Source: Aromatoleum aromaticum EbN1
GTDB lineage: Bacteria > Pseudomonadota > Gammaproteobacteria > Burkholderiales > Rhodocyclaceae
NCBI RefSeq assembly: GCF_000025965.1
Contig: NC_006513.1
Coordinates: 2,170,001-2,234,000 of the forward strand
Reading direction: 5' to 3'
DNA length: 64,000 nt
Each line of letters begins with the position of its first letter. Positions within the stretch are counted from its first letter, which is position 1. Below the pieces are notes generated by a model. The model was not told the origin of the DNA, searched no databases, and was given only the letters and a program-made list of their open reading frames with translations. Shown here piece by piece: positions 54,041 through 60,933 of this stretch. The translations under genes were made by a program, and so were the position numbers.

Positions 54041-54300
54041 GTCGCGGCCCGCAGCCATCTGGCCAGCCCCTACCTGCAGACGAACACGGCCGAGCTGGCC
54101 GGCTGGCTGGGTGACTATATCCGCGAACGCCTGTTTGGCCCAGGCTTCGAGGCGCTGGAGGATGAGAGCTGGCGGCTGTTGCTGCTGCAACCGGTGCTCG
54201 ATCACATCGTCAAGGTGTTTGCGCTGGCGCTGGTCCAGGGCGAGGACCGCCGACTCGCCGGCGACATCGAAGTCTGCCACCGCAGCTTGTCGGAGGTGGG
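54041..54300 (+). pseudogene. Type III restriction enzyme (Res) internal fragment
   Basis: Fragment without start or stop. The frame reads RSHLASPYLQTNTAELAGWL, GDYIRERLFGPGFEALEDES and WRLLLLQPVLDHIVKVFALA, ending EVCHRSLSEV, which resembles the region before the C-terminal nuclease domain of type III Res subunits. It is cut on the right at about 54300, where an icmF-derived sequence starts in the same direction, and on the left by the HigBA operator. Further Res and Mod pieces occur at 55817-59461. Confidence 0.6.
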
Positions 54301-54591
54301 TACCCGATCATCGGCGTCAATACTTTCCTGAACCCGAAGGGCAGCGCGCAGCCGGAAATCGAACTCGCGCGCTCGACCGAGGAGGAGAAGCAGGGGCAGT
54401 TGAAGCGCCTCGCCGACTTCCAGGCGCGCAATGGCGCCGAAGCGCCGAAGTGGCTCGCGAAGCTGCGCCAGGCCGTCATCGAGGACGGCAACGTCTTCGA
54501 AGTGCTCGTCGATGCGGTGCGCTACTGCTCGCTCGGCCAGATCACGTCGGCGCTGTACGAGGTCGGCGGGCAGTACCGGCGCAGCATGTGA
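54301..54591 (+). pseudogene. icmF 3'-end remnant A
   Basis: 96 codons plus stop corresponding to the last 96 residues of IcmF (51262-51552), from [14 protein letters not shown] to [10 protein letters not shown]. Seven amino-acid differences are visible (for example Q to S and Q to P after NPKG), so it is a diverged copy rather than a fresh duplication. It is joined at its left edge to a Res fragment and is followed by a terminator like the one after icmF. Confidence 0.9.
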
Positions 54592-54615
54592 GGGGGAACT
54601 GCTCGGGCATCACGG

Positions 54616-54639
54616 AAACGGCGCCGCACGGCGCCGTTT
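54616..54639 (+). terminator. Terminator after icmF remnant A
   Basis: Perfect 10-bp stem AAACGGCGCC/GGCGCCGTTT with loop GCAC and a T tail. It corresponds to the terminator after intact icmF but with a changed loop. Confidence 0.8.
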
Positions 54640-54705
54640 TGCTGTCCGGTTGCGGCGGAGCCCTGTGCCTTACTACACTGAACGGGAACCGCAGGAGAAA
54701 TGGCC

Positions 54706-54930
54706 ATGGGGCACATGGAACTGATCCACAAGCTCGAATCCTTGCCGAGTGCGCAACGTACGGCGGTGATGCAATTGGTCGATGCCCTGTTCGCCGAGCG
54801 ACGCCATGACGTCGGGCAGCTTGACGCTGCGATCACGGCGGCGCGGGGGTCATGGCCACGAAAAATGAGCGCTCAAGAAATCGACGCCGAAGTGAAGGCG
54901 ATGCGCGACGAGTGGGACGAGCGCTGCTGA
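54706..54930 (+). CDS. Antitoxin of a PIN-domain pair
   Basis: 74-aa protein (MGHMELIHKLESLPSAQRTA ... FAERRHDVGQLDAAI ... SAQEIDAEVKAMRDEW). Its size, helical acidic C-terminus and direct overlap with a PIN toxin (TGATG at 54928-54932) identify it as the antitoxin. AGGAG lies 8 bases upstream of ATG 54706; ATG 54700 is too close to it. I do not recognise a defined DNA-binding fold. Confidence 0.75.
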   Translation: MGHMELIHKLESLPSAQRTAVMQLVDALFAERRHDVGQLDAAITAARGSWPRKMSAQEIDAEVKAMRDEWDERC

Positions 54931-55313
54931 TGTCCTGCGTCGTCGATACGAATCTGCTGATATATTTTCTTGCTGACGCCGTGGATGAGTCTGTTCTTCA
55001 GCGCATCGAGCAGGCATTGCGGGATCAGGCGCGCATCTCGGTGATCACCCGTATGGAGGTGCTGGGCTGGCGCGGCCACACTGACGACAGCCGCGCCCGC
55101 GCCCGTTTTCTGCTGGATCAACTAGACGAAATTGCCCTGACCTCGCCGGTCGTCGAGCGTGTCATCGAAATCCGCTCCAGTCTGGCCATCAAACTGCCCG
55201 ACGCCATCATCGCTGCCAGCGCCCTGATTGAAAACCTTCCCTTGATGACCCCGAACATTGCCGACTTCAAACGGGTGCCCGGCCTTGTGCTGATGGATCC
55301 GTTCGCTGCCTGA
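54930..55313 (+). CDS. PIN-domain toxin (VapC-like)
   Basis: 127-aa PIN nuclease. The acidic metal-binding residues are in place: VVDTNLLIYFLAD (first Asp), ISVITRMEVLGW (Glu) and IKLPDAIIAASAL (Asp), with the final TPNIADFKRVPGL. VapC-type toxins cut tRNA or rRNA. The start overlaps the antitoxin stop by one base. The upstream sequence back to the terminator at 54639 must hold the promoter. Confidence 0.88.
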   Translation: MSCVVDTNLLIYFLADAVDESVLQRIEQALRDQARISVITRMEVLGWRGHTDDSRARARFLLDQLDEIALTSPVVERVIEIRSSLAIKLPDAIIAASALIENLPLMTPNIADFKRVPGLVLMDPFAA

Positions 55314-55316
55314 GCT

Positions 55317-55721
55317 TTACGCCTGCGTCTTCTCCCCGTAGGCCAATACGAACGCCCGCATTACCTCGCACAGCAGCTTGCGCCTGTCCATCGGCAATTG
55401 CAGGTAGGCATCGAACAGCTGCCGCTCCTCGGCGCTGAAGCCTTCTTCCCAACGCGCCTTGCGCTCGCGCACCTGGCGAACCACGGTTTCGCCGAAGCGC
55501 AGGTACTGGGGTTCGACGCCGAGCCACTGCGCCAGCACCTGCAGCTTGTCCTGTCCGGGGACTGCTTCTCCCTTCAGCCAGCGGGTAACGGCCTGGTAGG
55601 TCACCGGACGTCCCCAGTAACGGGTATTGAACTCCTTTTCCAGCACGGCGGGGCGAGGCTCGTAGCCGGATGCCCGCATTGCGTCGGCAAGTCTCTGGGA
55701 GAAAGCGATTTTTTCATCCAT
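55317..55721 (-). CDS. XRE-like regulator, phage-type
   Basis: 134-aa protein with an N-terminal helix-turn-helix (FSQRLADAMRASGYEPRPAV ... GRPVTYQAVTRWLKGEAVPG, then LQVLAQWLGVEPQYLRFG), typical of phage- or island-encoded XRE regulators. The C-terminal half is helical (SAEERQLFDAYLQLPMDRRKLL). It faces the mod remnant across a 95-base spacer with a dyad, so it probably once regulated the restriction-modification genes or itself. Function inferred. Confidence 0.78.
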   Translation of the reverse strand: MDEKIAFSQRLADAMRASGYEPRPAVLEKEFNTRYWGRPVTYQAVTRWLKGEAVPGQDKLQVLAQWLGVEPQYLRFGETVVRQVRERKARWEEGFSAEERQLFDAYLQLPMDRRKLLCEVMRAFVLAYGEKTQA

Positions 55722-55774
55722 GAACAGAAAGTTATGTTCGCAGATGGCAAGTGCTTACTTGTCTGTTGTATCGT

Positions 55775-55799
55775 CAACACAACAAATTGTTGTTAACGA
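55775..55799. promoter_or_regulatory. Dyad between XRE gene and mod remnant
   Basis: Imperfect inverted repeat around ACAACAAATTGTTGT with outer arms CAAC/GTTAAC, within an AT-rich divergent spacer. Candidate operator for the adjacent XRE regulator. Confidence 0.35.
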
Positions 55800-55816
55800 C
55801 GCAAAACAGAAAGTTC

Positions 55817-55949
55817 ATGCCCAAGTCACTCCTCGAACAACTTCCCGAAATCGTCGCCAAGGGCCGGCAAGTCGCCGAAAAAATCCTGGAAAGTCTTGAG
55901 GGCCGGCACCGGGTCGGACTGCAGACGCGGGAGTGGGTGCTGCCCGCCC
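55817..55949 (+). pseudogene. Type III methyltransferase (Mod) N-terminal remnant
   Basis: Begins MPKSLLEQLPEIVAKGRQVA and continues EKILESLEGRHRVGLQTREWV, which matches my recollection of the N-terminus of type III Mod (adenine methyltransferase) subunits. After about 44 codons it is fused at 55949/55950 to a C-terminal piece of the Res gene in another frame. The whole Mod catalytic domain and most of Res are therefore deleted. Confidence 0.55.
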
Positions 55950-56147
55950 GGTGGGCTGGAAAAAGCATTCATCGAATGGGCAGGCGTCGATAGCACCGTG
56001 GAGGCTTTCTGCAAGATCATCGAGACCCGTCACGACTTTGCGCGACTGCGCTACGTCAAGGAGGACGGGCTGCCCGCGTTCTACTCGCCGGACTTCCTGG
56101 TGCGCTGCGCCGATGCGGTTTATCTGGTGGAAACCAAGGCCCAGGGG
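55950..56147 (+). pseudogene. Type III Res C-terminal fragment, part 1 (before IS21)
   Basis: In-frame stretch GGLEKAFIEWAGVDSTVEAF, CKIIETRHDFARLRYVKEDG, LPAFYSPDFLVRCADAVYLV, ETKAQG. The pattern PAFYSPDF...VYLVETK is the PD-(D/E)xK nuclease motif of type III Res subunits. It is interrupted at 56147 by the IS21 element and resumes at 59223. Confidence 0.75.
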
Positions 56148-56154
56148 TGTCACC

Positions 56155-56323
56155 GATCGCCGTAATGGCGCCAAAGCGGGATCGGCGTAAAGGCGCCACG
56201 TGGTGATCGGCGTTATGGCGCCAGTGCCGGATCGGCGTAAAGGCGCCAGCCGGTGATCGCCGTATAGGCGCCAGCCGGTGATCGCCGTATAGGCGCCACC
56301 GCAAGATCGCCGTAAAGGCGCCA
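56155..56323 (+). repeat. Seven 25-bp-period terminal repeats of the IS21 element
   Basis: Seven 19-bp units GATCGSCGTWWWGGCGCCA start at 56155, 56180, 56205, 56230, 56255, 56280 and 56305, exactly 25 bases apart, with 6-base spacers. IS21 elements carry multiple end repeats that bind IstA; seven is more than the two or three usually described. Confidence 0.9.
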
Positions 56324-56410
56324 GGAGGCGGCGCCGAGAGGAAGAAGTCAGCGTTTCGAACGTCCACCCACCGGGCTTAACCTGCCGAGTTTTTTCGGCC
56401 GGAAGAGTCC

Positions 56411-57952
56411 ATGAGCAAACGGAGGTTCGAGATGTATCAATACCGACAGGTCCTGGTGCGCATGCGCCAGGGAGACGCCGACCGCGACATCGAGCGCTCG
56501 GGGCTGATGGGGCGCAAGAAGCTCTCACGACTACGCAAGACCGCGCAGGATCACGACTGGCTGGCGGCGGAGCGTCCGCTCCCCGAGGACGCCGAGCTGG
56601 CGGCGGTGTTCCAGGAACGGCCGCTACCGGCGAGCTGCGTATCGAGTCTGGTCGATCACCGCGAGCGGATCACCGCATGGGTCGAGGCTGGCGTTGCCGG
56701 CACTGCGATTCATGCCGCATTGGTCAGGAACCACGGTTACGCGGGGAGCTACTCCTCGGTCCGCCGCCTGCTTCAGTCGATCGACGCGAGCACGCCGCCG
56801 GCCTCGACTTGTCGCCTCGATTTCGAAGCGGGTGAGGCCGGCCAGGTCGATTTCGGCGCCGGCCCGGTGATGACCGACGTGATGACTGGGGCCAGCTTCA
56901 AGACCTGGTTCTTCGTCATGACACTTGCCTGGAGTCGCCACCAGTACGTCGAGTTCGTCCGCGACCAGACGGTCGAGACCTGGCTGGCCTGCCACCGCAA
57001 TGCGTTCCAGTGGTTCAACGGCGTCGTCGCCCGGGTCATCATCGACAACCCCAAGTGCGCGATCACCCGCGCCTGCACCCGCGACCCGCAGGTGCAGCGC
57101 GCCTACGCCGAGTGTGCCGAAGGATTCGGTTTCAGGATCTCCCCGTGTCCGCCGGCCGATCCCCGTAAAAAAGGGATCGTCGAGTCGGGAGTAAAATATG
57201 TCAAACGCAACTTTTTGCCGCTGCGCGAGTTCAGGAGCCTCGCCGACGCCAACCGGCAGGTGGCCGACTGGGTCATGGGCGAGGCCGGCAACCGCTGCCA
57301 CGGGACGACGCGCGAGAAGCCGCTGACGCGCTTTGCCTCGGTCGAGAAGGCGCTCCTGCTGCCGCTGCCGACGGTGCCGCCGGTCCTGGCCACTTGGGTG
57401 AAGGTGACGGTCCATCCCGATACGCACGTCAAATTCGGACTCTGCCTCTACTCGGTGCCGTTCCGCCTCGTCGGGCAGGAACTGTGGCTACGGGCGACGC
57501 ACACCTCGGTACAGGTGTTCCACGAGCACCAGCTCATCGCCAGTCATCCGCGGCTCAAGGATCCGGGGCGCCGCTCGACGGTGCGCGACCATCAGCCGCT
57601 CGAGGCGCAGGCCTATCAGCTGCGCGATCCGCAGTGGTGCCTCGAGGCCGCGACCCGGATCGGTTCGGCCTGCGCGGCGCTGATCGAGGCGCTCTTCGCC
57701 GACCGCGTCCTCGACAACCTGCGGGCCGCCCAGGGCATCGTCCGCCTGGCCAAGACCTACGGCAGCGCGCGCCTGGAGGCCGCCTGTGTCCGGGCGCTGT
57801 CCTTCGGCAGCCCGCGCTACCGCACGGTCAAGACGATCCTTGCCAAGGGGCTCGACCAACAGGCGGCGCAGAGCTCGTTCGATGCGCTGGCCGAGACCTA
57901 TACCCGCGGCGGGCGCTTCTGCCGCGATACCAAATCCCTGCTGACCCACTAA
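56411..57952 (+). CDS. istA: IS21 transposase IstA
   Basis: 513-aa DDE transposase. An N-terminal helix-turn-helix region (YRQVLVRMRQGDADRDIERS) precedes the catalytic core with D147 (AGQVDFGAG), D212 (VIIDNPKCA) and E258 (KGIVESGVKY), followed by a C-terminal Mu-type beta-barrel. Length is normal for IstA and the frame is intact. It works with IstB, which follows 12 bases downstream. Confidence 0.94.
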   Translation: MSKRRFEMYQYRQVLVRMRQGDADRDIERSGLMGRKKLSRLRKTAQDHDWLAAERPLPEDAELAAVFQERPLPASCVSSLVDHRERITAWVEAGVAGTAIHAALVRNHGYAGSYSSVRRLLQSIDASTPPASTCRLDFEAGEAGQVDFGAGPVMTDVMTGASFKTWFFVMTLAWSRHQYVEFVRDQTVETWLACHRNAFQWFNGVVARVIIDNPKCAITRACTRDPQVQRAYAECAEGFGFRISPCPPADPRKKGIVESGVKYVKRNFLPLREFRSLADANRQVADWVMGEAGNRCHGTTREKPLTRFASVEKALLLPLPTVPPVLATWVKVTVHPDTHVKFGLCLYSVPFRLVGQELWLRATHTSVQVFHEHQLIASHPRLKDPGRRSTVRDHQPLEAQAYQLRDPQWCLEAATRIGSACAALIEALFADRVLDNLRAAQGIVRLAKTYGSARLEAACVRALSFGSPRYRTVKTILAKGLDQQAAQSSFDALAETYTRGGRFCRDTKSLLTH

Positions 57953-57964
57953 AGGCGCATCATC

Positions 57965-58753
57965 ATGAATCCGATTCCCGAACTCACTGCGTTCCTCAAG
58001 CAACTGCGCCTGTCCGGCATCCTCGATTCGCTCGATCTGCGGAACCGCCAGGCGATCGAGGGCAAACTCGCCTACACCGAATTCCTCTCCATCCTGATCG
58101 GCGACGAGGTCGCCCGGCGCGACCAGAAGAAGGTGGCGATGCGCCTGCGGCGCGCCAATTTCCGCGGCGAGAAGACGATCGAGGCGTTCGACTTCGACCG
58201 CCTGCCGAACCTCAATCGCAGCCTGATCCAGGATCTGGCGACCGGCCGCTACCTGAGCGAGAAGGTGGCCATCCTGATCGCCGGCCCGTGCGGCACGGGC
58301 AAGAGCCATCTGGCGCAGGCGCTCGGCCATTGCGCCGTGCGCCAGGGGCATGACGTCGTGTTCACGACGCAGACGCAACTCGTCGGCTCGCTGCACGCCG
58401 CGCGCGCCATCGGCAGCTTCGAGCGGCGCTTCCAGCAATTGGCTCGTGTGCCACTCCTGGTGATCGACGATTTTGGTCTGAAACCCCTTCGTCCACCGCA
58501 CGACGAAGATTTCCACGACCTCGTCGCCGAGCGCTACGAGCGCGCATCAACGATCGTGACGAGCAACCTGGACTATGACGAATGGGGCGATGCCTTCCCG
58601 GCCAACCGCATGCTCGGCGCCGCCACCCTCGATCGGCTGCGGCATGGCGCCTACCGCGTCGTCCTCGACGGTGAGAGCTACCGCGCGCCGAAGCCATCGC
58701 CGGACTCGACCAGGGCGCCCGCGCGCTCGCCGGCGGCGGCCAAGGCGCGCTGA
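57965..58753 (+). CDS. istB: IS21 helper ATPase IstB
   Basis: 262-aa AAA+ ATPase, DnaC-like, that remodels target DNA for IstA. Walker A GPCGTGKSHLAQ (107-118), Walker B PLLVIDDFGLKPL, sensor IVTSNLDYDEWG and the C-terminal DRLRHGAYRVVLDGESYR are all present. Residues after about 240 are Pro/Ala-rich. The frame is intact, so with istA the element looks transposition-competent. Confidence 0.95.
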   Translation: MNPIPELTAFLKQLRLSGILDSLDLRNRQAIEGKLAYTEFLSILIGDEVARRDQKKVAMRLRRANFRGEKTIEAFDFDRLPNLNRSLIQDLATGRYLSEKVAILIAGPCGTGKSHLAQALGHCAVRQGHDVVFTTQTQLVGSLHAARAIGSFERRFQQLARVPLLVIDDFGLKPLRPPHDEDFHDLVAERYERASTIVTSNLDYDEWGDAFPANRMLGAATLDRLRHGAYRVVLDGESYRAPKPSPDSTRAPARSPAAAKAR

Positions 58754-59172
58754 GGACGCCAGCCGTTTGCAGCGCCGTCCTCGGCGCTGCAAACCCCTTC
58801 AGCGGCGATCCCGCGGCCTCAACCCCCTGGGGCTCCGCCCCACACCCCGCGCTCGCCGCGGGGCAGCCGCCGGGGATGAAAAACATCCCTGGCACCTCCC
58901 CGGAGCATTGGCCACCCTCCACGGCGTCAAGGGGCTTTCGCGGCATAAACGGGCCGATGAAACCGGCCCATTTATTCCACGGTCCCCGTGACCCCGTTCC
59001 AGGCGAAAAGCCGGCCCCGCATCGTCCCGCTTTCGCCGGCGTCCGCCGGGTCCGTCCGCCCCTTTCTGAGCCTTCCATAACGCATATTTCGGTCCAATTC
59101 GACCCTTGCGCTTATGAGCGTTTTACCCCATCCTCCGCACCGTTCGAAACGCCACTTTCAAACCCCTCCAAG
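58754..59172 (+). other. IS21 non-coding 3' region with hairpin
   Basis: A 419-base stretch without a convincing gene between istB and the right-end repeats. It contains a perfect 13-bp hairpin GTTTGCAGCGCCG / CGGCGCTGCAAAC (58765-58794, loop TCCT) just after istB, probably a transcription stop. Nothing else recognised. Confidence 0.6.
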
Positions 59173-59215
59173 TGGCGCCATTACGCCGATCATGCCCGGC
59201 GCCTTTATGCCGATC
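59173..59215 (-). repeat. Right-end IstA-type repeats
   Basis: Two inverted copies of the left-end unit (59173-59191 and 59197-59215), 24 bases apart, ending 7 bases before the element end. They match GATCGGCGTAATGGCGCCA and GATCGGCATAAAGGCGCCG on the minus strand. Confidence 0.85.
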
Positions 59216-59222
59216 CGTGACA

Positions 59223-59461
59223 AGGGGCAGGTGAGCACGCCGAACGTACAGCGCAAGCTGAAGGCGGCGACGGCCTGGTGCGAGCGCATCAACGGTCTGC
59301 CGCCGGCGAGTCGGGACGGGCGAAAGTGGCATTACGCGTTGCTCGCGGAACAAGTGCTGCGTGACTGGCGCACGCAGCGTGGTGCATTGGCGGAGCTGCT
59401 GAACTTCGCTCGTGTCAGGAGCAGCTTGTTGCCGGAGGGGCAGGGCAAGCTGACATTGTAG
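59223..59461 (+). pseudogene. Type III Res C-terminal fragment, part 2 (after IS21)
   Basis: Continues the interrupted gene: QVSTPNVQRKLKAATAWCER, INGLPPASRDGRKWHYALLA, EQVLRDWRTQRGALAELLNF, then ARVRSSLLPEGQ and the stop at 59461. Joined to part 1 across one AGGGG copy the frame reads VETKAQGQVSTPNVQRKL without a break. This is the natural C-terminus of the restriction subunit. Confidence 0.75.
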
Positions 59462-59483
59462 GTGAATGATGCCAAGGTAAAGA

Positions 59484-59584
59484 ATCGTCCCGCCCACCGT
59501 ATCTGCGCAGTCGCGCGTTGAAGAACAAGTACGGCGCGAGCGAGCGCAGCCAGAAGGTCGGGGGCAGTACCGGCGCAGCATGTG
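59484..59584 (+). pseudogene. icmF 3'-end remnant B
   Basis: Short, internally deleted copy. It begins near CGTCCCGCCCACCGTATCTG (icmF region encoding VARRIWAVA), continues KNKYGASERSQK, then jumps to the last codons (GGQYRRSM) and the TGA at 59582-59584. About 200 codons of icmF are missing between the two pieces. It marks the far edge of the accessory island. Confidence 0.8.
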
Positions 59585-59755
59585 ACCCCCCATAACACCG
59601 ACTCCGGCTCAGGGCGGGGAGCCGGACCCCGCCCGGAAGGCCGGCTCCGGAAAGTTGTTGCGAAATGGGAGATGCCGTCGCGACGCCCAGAGGTTGACCC
59701 CCGAGATACGTGGCACCAGACTTCAAGGCTTTATCAGCCCTCCGGATTCCAGACC

Positions 59756-60865
59756 ATGCTTTTCGACCCGTCCAGGCCTTCGATCGTCATCGCTGGCGAC
59801 AAGGGCGTATCAGGAACCTTGACCCGTAACCAGAAAACTTTCAACCGCCTGATCAAGCAGACCGAACAGAAGCGTCAACGTCTGGCGGCGTGGGAAATAC
59901 TCCTGCCGCGTTACCAGAAGAAGTACGCTGAAGAGCTTTTGCCCATTGAAGCCGAACTTGAAAGCCTGCAGTCGCAGATGGTGCGAAAGCTGGACCGGGC
60001 ATATGGGGAGAAAGGCCTGACGCGCGCCGAGCGCAAGGTCCTGGCCGAATTTATCGCCAATCTGGCGGCACCGCTTCTCGAAAAGTCGGATGACCCGGAA
60101 CTCAAGGAAATCTACAACCGGCACAGCGGGTCGGACTACGACGAGGATCTTGCAGCGGAAAAGCAGCAGATCAAGGAAATGTTCGAGGACATGATGGGCG
60201 TCGGGCTGGACGACGACATCGATTTCAGCGACCCCGAGTCCCTGTTGCGCCAAGTGCAGGAGAAAATGACCGAGCAGGCGGAAAAGGCGCGTGCCGAGCA
60301 GGCCTCACGCGCGGCGCGGCGCAAGAAAACGGCGAAGCAACTGGCACGCGAACAGGCGCAGGAAACCGAGGAAAAGGAGATCAGCGCCTCGATTCGCGAC
60401 GTTTACCGCAAGCTCGCCAGCGCGCTGCACCCCGATCGTGAGCCGGACCTGGCCGAGCGCGAGCGCAAGAACCTGCTCATGCAGCGCGTCAACCGCGCTT
60501 ATGAAAATCGGAATTTGCTGCAGCTCCTCGAACTGCAGCTGGAACTGGAGCACATCGACCCGGCCGACCTGGCCCAGATGAGCGAAGATCGTCTGAAGCG
60601 CTTCAATGCGATCCTGAAGGATCAGTCGAAGGAACTCGACATGGAGATCCTGGGTGTCGAACATGCGTTCACCCTGCGCTTCCAGGTCGATCCGCGGCAA
60701 CCCCTGTCTCCCGAGAGCATGTTGTCCTTGCTCGACCTTCAGATCGTGCGGAAGAAGCAGACGTTCACGAGCATGGAAGAAGACTTTGCGAAGTTCGACG
60801 ACCTCAAGGAAATCAAGGCGCTGCTCAAGGAGTTGAAGTTCATGCGGTTTGACGAAGGACTTTAA
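59756..60865 (+). CDS. J-domain protein with long helical N-terminus
   Basis: 369-aa soluble protein. Residues about 30-230 are strongly helical and charged (LIKQTEQKRQRLAAWEILLP, MTEQAEKARAEQASRAARRK), suggesting coiled coils. A J-like domain follows near residue 240: IRDVYRKLASALHPDREPDL carries the HPD motif that stimulates DnaK ATPase, then NLLMQRVNRAYENRNLLQLL. The last 100 residues are helical and end KELKFMRFDEGL. Start ATG 59756 is chosen because homology-like sequence begins MLFDPSRPSIVI; upstream in-frame sequence overlaps icmF remnant B. Client unknown. Confidence 0.8.
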   Translation: MLFDPSRPSIVIAGDKGVSGTLTRNQKTFNRLIKQTEQKRQRLAAWEILLPRYQKKYAEELLPIEAELESLQSQMVRKLDRAYGEKGLTRAERKVLAEFIANLAAPLLEKSDDPELKEIYNRHSGSDYDEDLAAEKQQIKEMFEDMMGVGLDDDIDFSDPESLLRQVQEKMTEQAEKARAEQASRAARRKKTAKQLAREQAQETEEKEISASIRDVYRKLASALHPDREPDLAERERKNLLMQRVNRAYENRNLLQLLELQLELEHIDPADLAQMSEDRLKRFNAILKDQSKELDMEILGVEHAFTLRFQVDPRQPLSPESMLSLLDLQIVRKKQTFTSMEEDFAKFDDLKEIKALLKELKFMRFDEGL

Positions 60866-60933
60866 CGGATGAGCTTCCGAGCGGGCGGGGCGCCAGAAAG
60901 AATTTCCCGCTCAGGAGCCCGGCCGGCCTGCCG

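Larger units (their letters stand above)
56148..59222 (+). mobile_element. IS21-family insertion sequence with 5-bp target duplication
   Basis: A 3,075-bp element. Ends: TGTCACCGATCGCCG at 56148 and, on the reverse strand, TGTCACGGATCGGCA ending at 59222. Target duplication AGGGG (56143-56147 and 59223-59227). It encodes istA and istB and carries seven left-end 25-bp-period repeats and two right-end repeats. Removing the element plus one AGGGG fuses the Res fragments in frame, proving insertion into that gene. Confidence 0.93.

Noticed and set aside
53684-54280. 198-aa version of the HigB-like toxin
   Set aside because: The extra N-terminal 92 residues are the reverse complement of the palindromic operator and a Res fragment. 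The start at 54004 gives the normal toxin length.
56155-56323. CRISPR-like array of seven regular repeats
   Set aside because: Spacers are only 6 bases and similar to each other, no cas genes are near, and the same unit occurs inverted at the other end of the IS21 element. These are transposase-binding repeats.
58876-59220. Plus-strand open frame between istB and the IS21 right end
   Set aside because: Proline- and arginine-rich with no known domain, and it runs into the terminal repeats; treated as non-coding IS sequence.
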